NCBI GenBank assembly: GCA_016716065.1 | Contig: JADJXA010000001.1 | Coordinates: 496,001-560,000, forward strand | From: Candidatus Leptovillus gracilis | Lineage (GTDB): Bacteria > Chloroflexota > Anaerolineae > Promineifilales > Promineifilaceae | DNA length: 64,000 nt | Reading direction: 5' to 3' | Shown here: piece after piece, positions 24,719 to 32,794 of the stretch | How the letters are laid out: every line of letters begins with the position of its first letter | Numbering within the stretch: the first letter of the stretch is position 1 | Made by a program: the position numbers and the translations under genes | Notes under the pieces: model-generated | The model's input: only the letters and a program-made list of their open reading frames with translations | Databases searched by the model: none | What the model was told of the DNA's origin: nothing

Positions 24719-26259
24719 CCACGCCCGCCCTTCCCTCAACCGCCTCGGCGGCGCGCCCATCGGCCAGACTCCTGTGGGGCCACACCCACCACGAACTCAT
24801 CTACATCACCTGGGGCGTAATGGAAATTGCCCTGCTGACGCCCTTTGCCTTCGCCTTGCTGCGCTGGGCGCAGTTCTGGCCGCCCACGCTGCTGGCGCTC
24901 TGCCTGCTGCTGCTCATGCTGCTGCCCTTTAATCTGGCCCGGCTGATGAGCGCCCTGGATTGGGACCGCGAACGACAGCGCCGGATTCTGGTGGTGGCCC
25001 TGCTAATCACCGTGCTGGTGGCCTGGCGCGCACTGTTTTACCGGCCCGCTTCGCTGCTCGATTGGGCCTGGCTGGGCGAATTTGCCGCCAACCTGGCGGA
25101 CATCAACAATCGGGGGTGGCTGCGCGATTTGTCGCTGTTTTTGTTGATTGCCCTGGTCTGGTGGCGCGGGCTGCTGCTGGTGGACAAAGATTTCTCCATT
25201 GTGGGCGCCGGGCTGCGCCTGCGCGTAGGTGGCTTGATCGTCGCCCCACTGGTGGTCTGGTTTGCCAACGGCCGTCTGCTCTGGAGCATCGTCCCGTTCC
25301 TGCTGCTCTTCTTCCTGGCCGGGTTAACGGCCGTCGCCCTCATCCGCGCCGAAGAGGTGGAACAGGCCCGTTCGCGTCGCTCCGCGTCGCTGCACCCACG
25401 CTGGTTGACGGCCGTTTTTCTGGCGGCCCTGCTCATCATCCTGGCGGCCGGCCTGCTGGCGCTGTTGGTGGCCGGCGAATCGGCGTTAACGGCCGTGCGC
25501 TGGCTGACCACACTGCGGCAGGCGCTGGTCGTTGGCGGCGCAGTCATCGGCAGCACCCTGTTCCACCTGGCGCTGCCCTTTCTGAAACTCATTGGCTGGC
25601 TGGTGGAGCTATTGATCGCCTTGCTGGCCCCGTTGATGAGCCAACTGGCAACTCCCACGCCCCGGCCAACCCTCGACCCCCTCATTTTACCGCCCGAAGC
25701 GACGCGCATCGTCAACCCCACGGCAATTGGCATCGCCGGACCGAAACTCATCACCGTCTTGCTCATGGTCGCCGTTATCCTGCTGGTGACATTGGCCCTG
25801 GGGCGGCTGTACCGTCAGGCAGAACTGGCCGCGCGCAGCAGCGAGCAAACCGACAGCGCCACCCGCCCACCGCAAAATGCCAGTTTGGGCCGTCGGCTGC
25901 TGCACCGGTTGGGGCTGCTACGCAATTGGCGCACGGCCGTTTCCATCCGCCGCATCTATGCCCAGTTGTGTCGGGCTGCCGCCGCCAATGGCTACCCCCG
26001 CGCCGCCGCCGAAACCCCCTTTGAATACCTGGCGACGCTGGCGCTCGCCTGGCCCAATCACATTTCTGAAAGCCAGCTCATCACCCAGGCTTATGTCAAC
26101 ATCCGCTATGGCGAACTCCCCGAAAACCGCGCCGAGCTAGACGCGATTCAGACAGCCTGGAAACGGCTGGAGGCAACCAAACCGATGGAAACGGCCGTTG
26201 CCAATGCCACAACTGTCAACCTGACCAAACGAGTCAAAAGCGACAACAGCAGCGGTTAA
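24715..26259 (+). CDS. Multi-pass membrane protein with C-terminal DUF4129
   Basis: 514 residues. At least eight hydrophobic helices cover about 25-360. A cytoplasmic C-terminal region with 'RIYAQLCRAAAANGYPRAA' and 'ETPFEYLATL...ITQAYVNIRYGELPE' matches DUF4129. In many bacteria moxR-DUF58-transglutaminase/DUF4129 form an operon; here the transglutaminase part is absent, leaving a membrane stub plus DUF4129. It overlaps the DUF58 gene by 4 bases. The coding sequence contains many ACGGCCGT octamers (TAV). Confidence 0.85.
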   Translation: MTTPALPSTASAARPSARLLWGHTHHELIYITWGVMEIALLTPFAFALLRWAQFWPPTLLALCLLLLMLLPFNLARLMSALDWDRERQRRILVVALLITVLVAWRALFYRPASLLDWAWLGEFAANLADINNRGWLRDLSLFLLIALVWWRGLLLVDKDFSIVGAGLRLRVGGLIVAPLVVWFANGRLLWSIVPFLLLFFLAGLTAVALIRAEEVEQARSRRSASLHPRWLTAVFLAALLIILAAGLLALLVAGESALTAVRWLTTLRQALVVGGAVIGSTLFHLALPFLKLIGWLVELLIALLAPLMSQLATPTPRPTLDPLILPPEATRIVNPTAIGIAGPKLITVLLMVAVILLVTLALGRLYRQAELAARSSEQTDSATRPPQNASLGRRLLHRLGLLRNWRTAVSIRRIYAQLCRAAAANGYPRAAAETPFEYLATLALAWPNHISESQLITQAYVNIRYGELPENRAELDAIQTAWKRLEATKPMETAVANATTVNLTKRVKSDNSSG

Positions 26260-26276
26260 AACAGCCTTGTCTGCCC

Positions 26277-26309
26277 AGACCCGACGCCTCTTTTAGACCT
26301 GTCGGGTCT
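26277..26309 (+). terminator. Hairpin after the moxR operon
   Basis: Stem AGACCCGAC / GTCGGGTCT with a 15-base loop, starting 18 bases past the DUF4129 stop; a weak T-run only. Confidence 0.5.
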
Positions 26310-26331
26310 CAAATTGCCGCCCATTCTTCGT

Positions 26332-26360
26332 TTGACAGCCCTAGATAGTTATGTTATGAT
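26332..26360 (+). promoter_or_regulatory. Sigma70-type promoter of the roadblock gene
   Basis: TTGACA (26332-26337), 17-base spacer, TATGAT (26355-26360). Transcription should start near 26367, about 55 bases before the ATG. Confidence 0.8.
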
Positions 26361-26421
26361 TTTTTCGTTCTAACTAACATAAAATCAAGCTGCAAACAAG
26401 CGTGACTAAGGAGATTTCAGA

Positions 26422-26790
26422 ATGAGATCCCGTACCGAAATGATGGTTGACCGCCTTCGGGACTTACAAGCAGGAACGCCAGACATCGAAGCCTCAGCAG
26501 TTGTCAGTGTTGATGGCTTAATCATGGCCTCCTCACTACCGGCCGATGTGGATGAAGACCGCATCTCGGCCATGTCCGCCGCCATGCTCTCTCTAGGCGA
26601 CAGAATTTCCAGCGAACTGCGTCGGGGCACACTCAAACGTGTGTTTATTGATGGCAGCGATGGGATCATCGTGTTGATGGCTGTCGGGGAAGACGCCGTA
26701 TTAACGGTTCTGGCCCGCGCCCAGGCCAAATTAGGTCTTATCTTCCTGGATATGAGCCGGGCCGTGGAGGACCTGACGCGCCTCCTCTAA
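26422..26790 (+). CDS. Roadblock/LC7 domain protein
   Basis: 122 residues, whole length one roadblock/LC7 fold ('DIEASAVVSVDGLIMASSLPAD', then 'ELRRGTLKRVFIDGSDGIIVLMAVG'). Such proteins (MglB-like) regulate small GTPases in polarity or act as scaffold dimers. No Ras-like GTPase lies next to it. It has its own promoter, TAAGGAG ribosome site and strong terminator, so it is a monocistronic unit. Confidence 0.9.
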   Translation: MRSRTEMMVDRLRDLQAGTPDIEASAVVSVDGLIMASSLPADVDEDRISAMSAAMLSLGDRISSELRRGTLKRVFIDGSDGIIVLMAVGEDAVLTVLARAQAKLGLIFLDMSRAVEDLTRLL

Positions 26791-26844
26791 CTGCAAGGGA
26801 ATTATGCGAAAGCCCTTTTCGCAATAAACGCACAGATCATTTTT

Positions 26845-26892
26845 GAGCGGAGGGGCATGTCACCCTGGATGACATGCCCCTCCGCTTTTTTT
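26845..26892 (+). terminator. Strong terminator after the roadblock gene
   Basis: 17-bp GC-rich stem beginning AGCGGAGGGGCATGTCA with a 7-base loop, then CTTTTTTTGG. It ends 11 bases before the pyrG ATG, so pyrG must be transcribed by read-through or start very close to its codon. Confidence 0.9.
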
Positions 26893-26902
26893 GGGGTGAC
26901 AA

Positions 26903-28576
26903 ATGGATACAAAGTTTATTTTTTTCACGGGTGGTGTGGTTAGTTCTGTGGGCAAAGGCGTTACGGCGGCAGCCCTGGGACGCTTGTTAAAAGCTCGGGG
27001 CCTGAGCGTGGCCGTGCAAAAGTTGGACCCTTACATCAACGTGGACCCCGGTACGATGTCGCCGTATCAGCATGGCGAAGTGTTTGTCACCGACGATGGC
27101 GCGGAAACCGACCTGGATTTAGGACATTACGAGCGCTTCATAGACATCAACCTGAATCAGGTGTCCAACGTCACCACCGGGCGGGTATACGCCGAAGTGA
27201 TTGCCCGCGAGCGGCGCGGCGATTATCTGGGCGGCACGATTCAGGTCATCCCCCACATCACCAACGAAATTAAACGCTGCATCTTCCTGGTGGCCGAAAA
27301 GAGCCGGGCGGACGTGGTGTTGGTGGAAGTAGGCGGCACGGTGGGCGACATCGAAAGCCTGCCGTTTATGGAAGCGCTGCGCCAGATGCGCTCCGACGTG
27401 GGGCGGCGCAACACGTTATACGTCCATGTCACGTTTTTGCCGTACATTGGGGCCAGCCATGAATTGAAGACCAAACCGACACAGCACAGCGTGCGCGAGC
27501 TACGCAGCATCGGCATCCAGCCAGACATGATCATTGCCCGCGCCGACCACCCCATCCCTGAAGACCACATCCGCAAAATCGCCCTGTTTTGCGACGTACC
27601 CAAAAAAGCGGTAATTCCGGCCGTCACCAGCGATATCCTTTACGCCATCCCCCTGAAATTAAAGGCCACCAACATGGACAACTATGTGGTGGAACGGCTG
27701 AAAATTAGAGACACCAACGAGCCAGACCTGAGCCAATGGGCGGCGCTGATTGACGAAATTCGCTGCCCCAAACCAACGATTCGCGTGGGTATTGTGGGCA
27801 AATATGTGGAGCTGCACGACGCCTATATGAGCGTGCGCGAGGCGCTGTACCACGCGGGCATCCCCAACAATCGGCAGGTGGAAATTGAGTGGATTCATTC
27901 CGGCGACCTGGAAAAGGGCAAGGGCTGGGAGTTGTTTGATGGATTGGACGGCGTGATTGTGCCCGGCGGATTTGGCGAGCGCGGGATTGAGGGCAAAATT
28001 GCCACGGCGCGTTGGGCCAGGGAAAATCGGGTCCCGTACCTGGGTTTGTGTTTGGGGATGCAGGTGATGTGTATTGAGTTTGCCCGCCACATCCTGGGCA
28101 GCGATGAACCGAACAGCACCGAATTTGATTCACAAACCGAGCATCCGGTCATCAGCCTGATGCCCGACCAGCATCACCTGAGCGACATGGGCGGCACGAT
28201 GCGCCTGGGGTCTTATCCCTGCCAGTTGGTGGCAGGCACGCAGGCGGCGGCCGCTTATGGCGAAACCTTGATTCAGGAGCGGCACCGCCACCGGTGGGAG
28301 TTTAACAACAGTTACCGGGAACTGCTGCACGACGCGGGCATGGTGTTTAGTGGGCTGTCGCCCGACGGCCGTCTCGTGGAAATCGCCGAACTGCATGACC
28401 ATCCGTTTATGCTGGGCAGCCAGTTCCACCCAGAATTCAAGAGCCGGCCCAATCGGCCGCACCCACTGTTTAAGAGCTTTATAGAAGCGGCCGTGCGCCG
28501 GCAAGAAGCGCGCCAGATGGTTGGCGCTAACGGCCTTGCGCCTGTGATTGAGGAGATTCCGGCAGCAATGGGCTAG
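26903..28576 (+). CDS. pyrG: CTP synthase
   Basis: 557 residues, full length. Synthase domain: 'FFTGGVVSSVGKGVTAAALGRLL' (split at 20), 'DPYINVDPGTMSPYQHGEV', 'GGTVGDIES'. Glutaminase domain: nucleophile Cys in 'LGLCLGMQ', and the His/Glu pair in 'QFHPEFKSRP'. It aminates UTP to CTP with glutamine. The gene begins immediately after a strong terminator and has no obvious promoter between. Confidence 0.97.
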   Translation: MDTKFIFFTGGVVSSVGKGVTAAALGRLLKARGLSVAVQKLDPYINVDPGTMSPYQHGEVFVTDDGAETDLDLGHYERFIDINLNQVSNVTTGRVYAEVIARERRGDYLGGTIQVIPHITNEIKRCIFLVAEKSRADVVLVEVGGTVGDIESLPFMEALRQMRSDVGRRNTLYVHVTFLPYIGASHELKTKPTQHSVRELRSIGIQPDMIIARADHPIPEDHIRKIALFCDVPKKAVIPAVTSDILYAIPLKLKATNMDNYVVERLKIRDTNEPDLSQWAALIDEIRCPKPTIRVGIVGKYVELHDAYMSVREALYHAGIPNNRQVEIEWIHSGDLEKGKGWELFDGLDGVIVPGGFGERGIEGKIATARWARENRVPYLGLCLGMQVMCIEFARHILGSDEPNSTEFDSQTEHPVISLMPDQHHLSDMGGTMRLGSYPCQLVAGTQAAAAYGETLIQERHRHRWEFNNSYRELLHDAGMVFSGLSPDGRLVEIAELHDHPFMLGSQFHPEFKSRPNRPHPLFKSFIEAAVRRQEARQMVGANGLAPVIEEIPAAMG

Positions 28577-28684
28577 AACTTTTTGACAACCCTTTTTGGT
28601 TCTGGCTTGTCCAGGTTAAAAGCAGCGAGTTGCGGGGCATCCCACACTCCGCACTCCGAAATCCGAAATTCCCACGGAGGTCCC

Positions 28685-30076
28685 ATGCAGTTCAAAACCA
28701 TTATCGAACCGTTTCGCATCAAGGCGGTGGAACCCATCCGCCATACCACCCGCGCCGAACGCGAAGCCGCTTTGCGTGCGGCCGGTTATAACCTCTTCCT
28801 GCTGCGGGCCGAGGACGTACTCATTGACCTGCTGACCGATTCGGGCACGGGGGCGATGTCGTCGGCCCAGTGGGCCGGCATGATGCTGGGCGATGAGAGT
28901 TATGCCGGGGCCAAGTCATTTTATAAATTTGAAACGGCCGTGCGCCACATCACCGGCTTCAAACACGTCATTCCCACCCATCAGGGACGCGCCGCCGAAC
29001 GCATCTTGTTCGGCTCCAGCCTGAAGCCGGGCGACATCGTGCCCAACAACACCCACTTCGACACCACCCGCGCCAACACCGAATATCGCGGCGCGACCGC
29101 GCTGGACATCCCCATCGCCGCAGGGCGTGATCCACAGATCATCCTGCCGTTCAAAGGCAATATAGACCTGGACCGGCTGGAAGAAACCCTGCGCGACAAC
29201 CCCGGCGGCGTGCCGTTGGCGATGATCACTGTCACCAACAATTCCGGCGGCGGGCAGCCGGTGAGCATGGCCAACATCCGCGCCGCCAGCGAGATTTGCC
29301 ATCGTCACGGCGTGCCCTTTTTTCTGGATGCCTGCCGCTTTGCCGAAAACGCCTACTTCATCAAGCTGCGTGAGGTAGGCTACGCCGACAAAACGCCGCT
29401 GGAAATCGCCCAAGAGATGTTCAGCTATGCCGATGGCTGCACCATGAGCGCCAAAAAAGATGGCATGGCTAACATCGGCGGCTTTCTGGCCCTGAACGAC
29501 GATGCCCTGGCAGAGAAGTGCAAAAATCTGCTCATCCTCACTGAGGGTTTCCCCACCTACGGCGGTCTGGCCGGCTATGATCTGGAAGCCATCGCTGTTG
29601 GGCTGGAAGAGGTGCTGCACGAGGATTATTTGCAATATCGCCTGCGCTCGGTGGCCTATCTGGGCGACATTCTGACAAACGCGGGTGTGCCGATCATGCA
29701 GCCGCCTGGCGGCCACGCCATTTACATAGACGCCAAAGGGATGCTGCCCCACATCCCGCAGAGCGAATATCCGGCCTGGGCGCTGTCGCTGGCGCTGTAT
29801 CTGGAGGGCGGGATTCGCTCGGTGGAAATTGGCTCGGTGATGTTTGGGCAGCAGCCGGACGGCAGCGAAAAGCCGGCGGCGATGGAGTTGGTGCGTCTGG
29901 CTTTTCCGCGCCGTGTCTATACGCAGAGCCACGTGGATTATCTGGCCGAAGTGATTTTGTATGTCAATACGCTGAAAGAGCAAATTCGCGGGGTGCGTAT
30001 GGTGGCTTCGCCGCCGGTGCTGCGCCACTTTTCGGCGCGTCTGGAGCCGGCGCATGGCGCGTTGTTTGCGGCGTAG
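28685..30076 (+). CDS. tnaA: Tryptophanase-type beta-eliminating lyase
   Basis: 463 residues from ATG 28685 (ACGGAGG upstream). The PLP lysine is in 'TMSAKKDGMANIGG'. The backbone resembles tyrosine phenol-lyase in places ('SSAQWAGMMLGDESYAG', 'HVIPTHQGR'). Three positions that separate the families follow tryptophanase: Asp in 'HFDTTR' (TPL has Thr), Ile in 'SVEIG' (TPL has Arg) and His in 'VLRHF' (TPL has Phe). It would convert tryptophan to indole, pyruvate and ammonia. No tnaC-like leader or tryptophan permease is seen. Confidence 0.85.
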   Translation: MQFKTIIEPFRIKAVEPIRHTTRAEREAALRAAGYNLFLLRAEDVLIDLLTDSGTGAMSSAQWAGMMLGDESYAGAKSFYKFETAVRHITGFKHVIPTHQGRAAERILFGSSLKPGDIVPNNTHFDTTRANTEYRGATALDIPIAAGRDPQIILPFKGNIDLDRLEETLRDNPGGVPLAMITVTNNSGGGQPVSMANIRAASEICHRHGVPFFLDACRFAENAYFIKLREVGYADKTPLEIAQEMFSYADGCTMSAKKDGMANIGGFLALNDDALAEKCKNLLILTEGFPTYGGLAGYDLEAIAVGLEEVLHEDYLQYRLRSVAYLGDILTNAGVPIMQPPGGHAIYIDAKGMLPHIPQSEYPAWALSLALYLEGGIRSVEIGSVMFGQQPDGSEKPAAMELVRLAFPRRVYTQSHVDYLAEVILYVNTLKEQIRGVRMVASPPVLRHFSARLEPAHGALFAA

Positions 30077-30128
30077 GCGTGACGGAGTGACAAGGGTGAC
30101 AAGTGGCAGGGTGACGGGAAGAGGGGTG

Positions 30129-30749
30129 ATGATGGTTGATGGGATTGATTTGGTGGTGGGTGAGAACAATGAGCGGGAGATTCGGCAGCGGGTGACGTTG
30201 TTTATCCGGCGGCGGGATGAGTTGTTGGTGATTCGGCGGAATCAGAACGGCCGTTTCTTTTGTGTCATTCCCGGCGGTGGTGTGGAACCGGGCGAAAGCC
30301 CGGCGCAGGCTGCCCTGCGCGAAGCGTTGGAAGAAACCAGCCTGGCTGTCACTCTGGGTCCGCAGTTATGGACCCGCCCCTTCAGCACACCATTGGGCAG
30401 CGGCGACATGCTGCACCAGATCGAACATGCATACTTGATCACCCAATTTTCGGGCACGCCCAGGCTGGACCTGACCGAGTTCCCGCACCAATCGCCAGAC
30501 AACCGGTACGAGTTGGCCTGGATTCAGGTGGCAGAGCTGCGGCAAACGGCCGTCTACCCCGGCCCTCTCGATGAATCCGCCCTACGAACCATCTACACCA
30601 TCGAACACCGAACACTGATCACGGCACTCTACGGTCCACCGCCTCGGCGATGCGCCGCATCTCCCGCACCAGGGCGGCAAACTTCTCCGGCTTCAACGAT
30701 TGCAGCCCATCAGACAACGCCTCATCCGGGCGCGGATGAACCTCGATAA
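30129..30749 (+). CDS. Nudix hydrolase with atypical C-terminal extension
   Basis: 206 residues from ATG 30129 (AGAGGGG upstream). The Nudix box is complete: 'GGGVEPGESPAQAALREA', 'LEETS'. It hydrolyses nucleoside diphosphate-linked substrates; the substrate is unknown. The core ends near 'ITALYGPPP'. The final ~38 residues are low-complexity A/P/T/R and are encoded by DNA antisense to the end of aroF. The convergent overlap of 131 bases suggests a lost stop codon. Confidence 0.8.
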   Translation: MMVDGIDLVVGENNEREIRQRVTLFIRRRDELLVIRRNQNGRFFCVIPGGGVEPGESPAQAALREALEETSLAVTLGPQLWTRPFSTPLGSGDMLHQIEHAYLITQFSGTPRLDLTEFPHQSPDNRYELAWIQVAELRQTAVYPGPLDESALRTIYTIEHRTLITALYGPPPRRCAASPAPGRQTSPASTIAAHQTTPHPGADEPR

Positions 30750-31638
30750 TCACGCCATCAGCGCCAGCGGCAACGGCCGCTTTGGCCGCCGGGGCCACAT
30801 ATTCCCATTTGCCCGTCGCGTGGCTGGGGTCGGCAATCACCGGCAGATGAGACAAATGTTTGGCGACGGCAATGGCATTAATGTCGAAGGTATTGCGCGT
30901 ATACTTCTCAAAGGTACGAATGCCGCGCTCGCACAACATCACCCGCGTATTGCCATGACTCAGAATATATTCGGCGCACATCAGCCACTCCTCAATGAAG
31001 CTGCTCATACCCCGTTTTAGCAAAACCGGATGCTGCGACTTACCCACCGCATGCAGCAGGGCGTAATTTTGCATGTTACGCGCCCCAATCTGCAAAATGT
31101 CGGCGTATTCACACACCAGGGGAACCATCGCTGGTTCCATCACTTCAGTGATGATAGGTAAGCCGGTTTCTTCCCGCGCTTCTGCCAGATATTTCAGCCC
31201 CTCTTCGCCCATGCCTTGAAAGGCATAGGGGGAAGATCGCGGCTTAAACGCGCCGCCGCGCAGCACATGCGCCCCGGCTTCCTTCACCGCGTGGGCCGTC
31301 TCGATGATCTGGCTGCGGCTTTCAACAGAGCAAGGTCCGGCCATGATGATCAAATCTGTGCCGCCAACGCTGTGTTTGCCAAGGGAAAAGGTGGTGTTTT
31401 CCGGGTTGAATTCGCGGCTGGCAACTTTGAATGGCTTTAAAACAGGCACAACCCGCTCTACGCCAGGCATCCGCTCAATCTGCTCTTTATCTAGCTGCCG
31501 CTCATCGCCAATAACGCCGATGATGGTGCGCTCTTTGCCGTCTGACAGGTGAATCTTAAAGCCCAACGATTCCGCCCGCGCGATCACGGCCGATTTTTCC
31601 TTCGTCGTCGCCTGGGCATCCATGATTACAATCATCAT
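30619..31638 (-). CDS. aroF: 3-deoxy-7-phosphoheptulonate (DAHP) synthase
   Basis: 339 residues: an N-terminal ferredoxin-like regulatory domain (1-70) and a TIM-barrel of the AroF/AroA-beta type. Signatures are 'MAGPCSVESRSQI', 'LRGGAFKPRSSPYAFQG', 'LKRGMSS' and 'DPSHATG'. It condenses PEP and erythrose-4-phosphate, the entry step to aromatic amino acids. Its 3' end overlaps the convergent Nudix gene. The ribosome site is weak. Confidence 0.95.
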   Translation of the reverse strand: MMIVIMDAQATTKEKSAVIARAESLGFKIHLSDGKERTIIGVIGDERQLDKEQIERMPGVERVVPVLKPFKVASREFNPENTTFSLGKHSVGGTDLIIMAGPCSVESRSQIIETAHAVKEAGAHVLRGGAFKPRSSPYAFQGMGEEGLKYLAEAREETGLPIITEVMEPAMVPLVCEYADILQIGARNMQNYALLHAVGKSQHPVLLKRGMSSFIEEWLMCAEYILSHGNTRVMLCERGIRTFEKYTRNTFDINAIAVAKHLSHLPVIADPSHATGKWEYVAPAAKAAVAAGADGVIIEVHPRPDEALSDGLQSLKPEKFAALVREMRRIAEAVDRRVP

Positions 31639-31722
31639 TTTTTGGCCTTTGGTTTTTTGATTGACATAACACTCTTTAGCCGCGCTGTCCCTCTACCCCG
31701 GCAATTCGCGGAACACTGCCTA

Positions 31723-31759
31723 CTGAACACTGAACACTGAACACTGAACACTGAACACT
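31723..31759 (+). repeat. Heptamer array (AACACTG units)
   Basis: Five tandem copies of the 7-mer CTGAACA, the complement of CAGTGTT-type units, lie between aroF and the hydrolase-like gene. Confidence 0.85.
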
Positions 31760-31768
31760 ATGACCCGA

Positions 31769-32785
31769 CTAACCGGCCGCCAACGTCACACTTTGCGTCC
31801 AGGACAACATTCTGAGCAAGAACGAATCGGTGACTTCGTTCACCGTTTCCAGGCGATGGGGTTCCTGGCTGCTCTGAAAGAGCGTCGTCAACTCCTCATC
31901 CTCGCCGCCCAGGGGATGCCCATTCTGCCGCACGATGACCAACGGCCGTGCTGATAATCTGCCTATATGCCGTGACAGCATAAATGTATAAGGATTCTCA
32001 TTGGCAAAAATATGGGGCGGCTGCAATCCGGCCTGGGCACGGCCAATGGCAATCACCGCCTGCACCTTGTCTGTGCCCGCGCTCCACAAAAGCGCCAGCC
32101 CGGCGCTCATCGGCTGACCGATGACAATGGGCTGGCCGGGCAGCATTTGGATAAAGAGGCGCAAATCTTCCCACAACATTTGCGGCGTCAGGCGCTCCGG
32201 CACACTGGCGTGCAGCAAATAGCGCAGCGGGTCCAGGCCATAGACGGCGTACCCATCCTGGGCCAATTGGCGGCACATCTTCTCATCACTCTGGCCAAAA
32301 TGGCCGTAGGTGGACAGGTAGACCACTGTCGGCGGGACGAGATCCTGCGTCCCAACGGCCGGATAATAATAGGTTTCCATCACCGCGCCAGAACGCAGCG
32401 GCCAGACGTTCACCCGCCCTTCGCGGATGGTGGGCGTGCCCAGAAAACCGAAGTTTATTTTGCCAAAACGCTCTTCGGACCAGGCGGCGATGGCGCTGAG
32501 GTCCAGTTTGAAGTTGTGGCGACCCAAGACGCCATCACTCTCGCCGGTTCCACGCAGATCGAACACCAGATGGGCAATACGGCCGTCTGGCCCATAAGAC
32601 TTTACTTCCTGCCGGGCACAGGTAATGACGCTGCTTTTTGTCAGGGGAAATTTGGGGACCCAAACACGCAGCACGCGCAGTTTTTCATCTGTCAGGTTAA
32701 CTGGTTTGACCAGAATTGCATCCAGATAGAGGTCATCATCGGTGAGAATGCCAAAATTTTCTTCGACGTAGGGAGGCGTGTTCAT
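31769..32785 (-). CDS. Alpha/beta-hydrolase-like protein without a canonical nucleophile elbow
   Basis: 338 residues from ATG 32785 (AAGGA upstream; a TTG lies one codon earlier). Strand-loop segments such as 'LVFDLRGTGESDG', 'VVYLSTYGHFGQSDEKMCRQ' and 'YAVYGLDPL' are hydrolase-like. The expected GxSxG is 'IGQPMSAGLALL', with Ser one place off. It may be a non-catalytic or altered member. It follows the solute-binding protein gene by 9 bases, third in the coaX operon. Confidence 0.6.
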   Translation of the reverse strand: MNTPPYVEENFGILTDDDLYLDAILVKPVNLTDEKLRVLRVWVPKFPLTKSSVITCARQEVKSYGPDGRIAHLVFDLRGTGESDGVLGRHNFKLDLSAIAAWSEERFGKINFGFLGTPTIREGRVNVWPLRSGAVMETYYYPAVGTQDLVPPTVVYLSTYGHFGQSDEKMCRQLAQDGYAVYGLDPLRYLLHASVPERLTPQMLWEDLRLFIQMLPGQPIVIGQPMSAGLALLWSAGTDKVQAVIAIGRAQAGLQPPHIFANENPYTFMLSRHIGRLSARPLVIVRQNGHPLGGEDEELTTLFQSSQEPHRLETVNEVTDSFLLRMLSWTQSVTLAAG

Positions 32786-32794
32786 CAATGATCC

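Noticed and set aside
26845..26902. Attenuator regulating pyrG (pyrimidine-type)
   Set aside because: The hairpin is a plain terminator of the preceding gene; no antiterminator pairing or initial G-run required for PyrG attenuation is visible.
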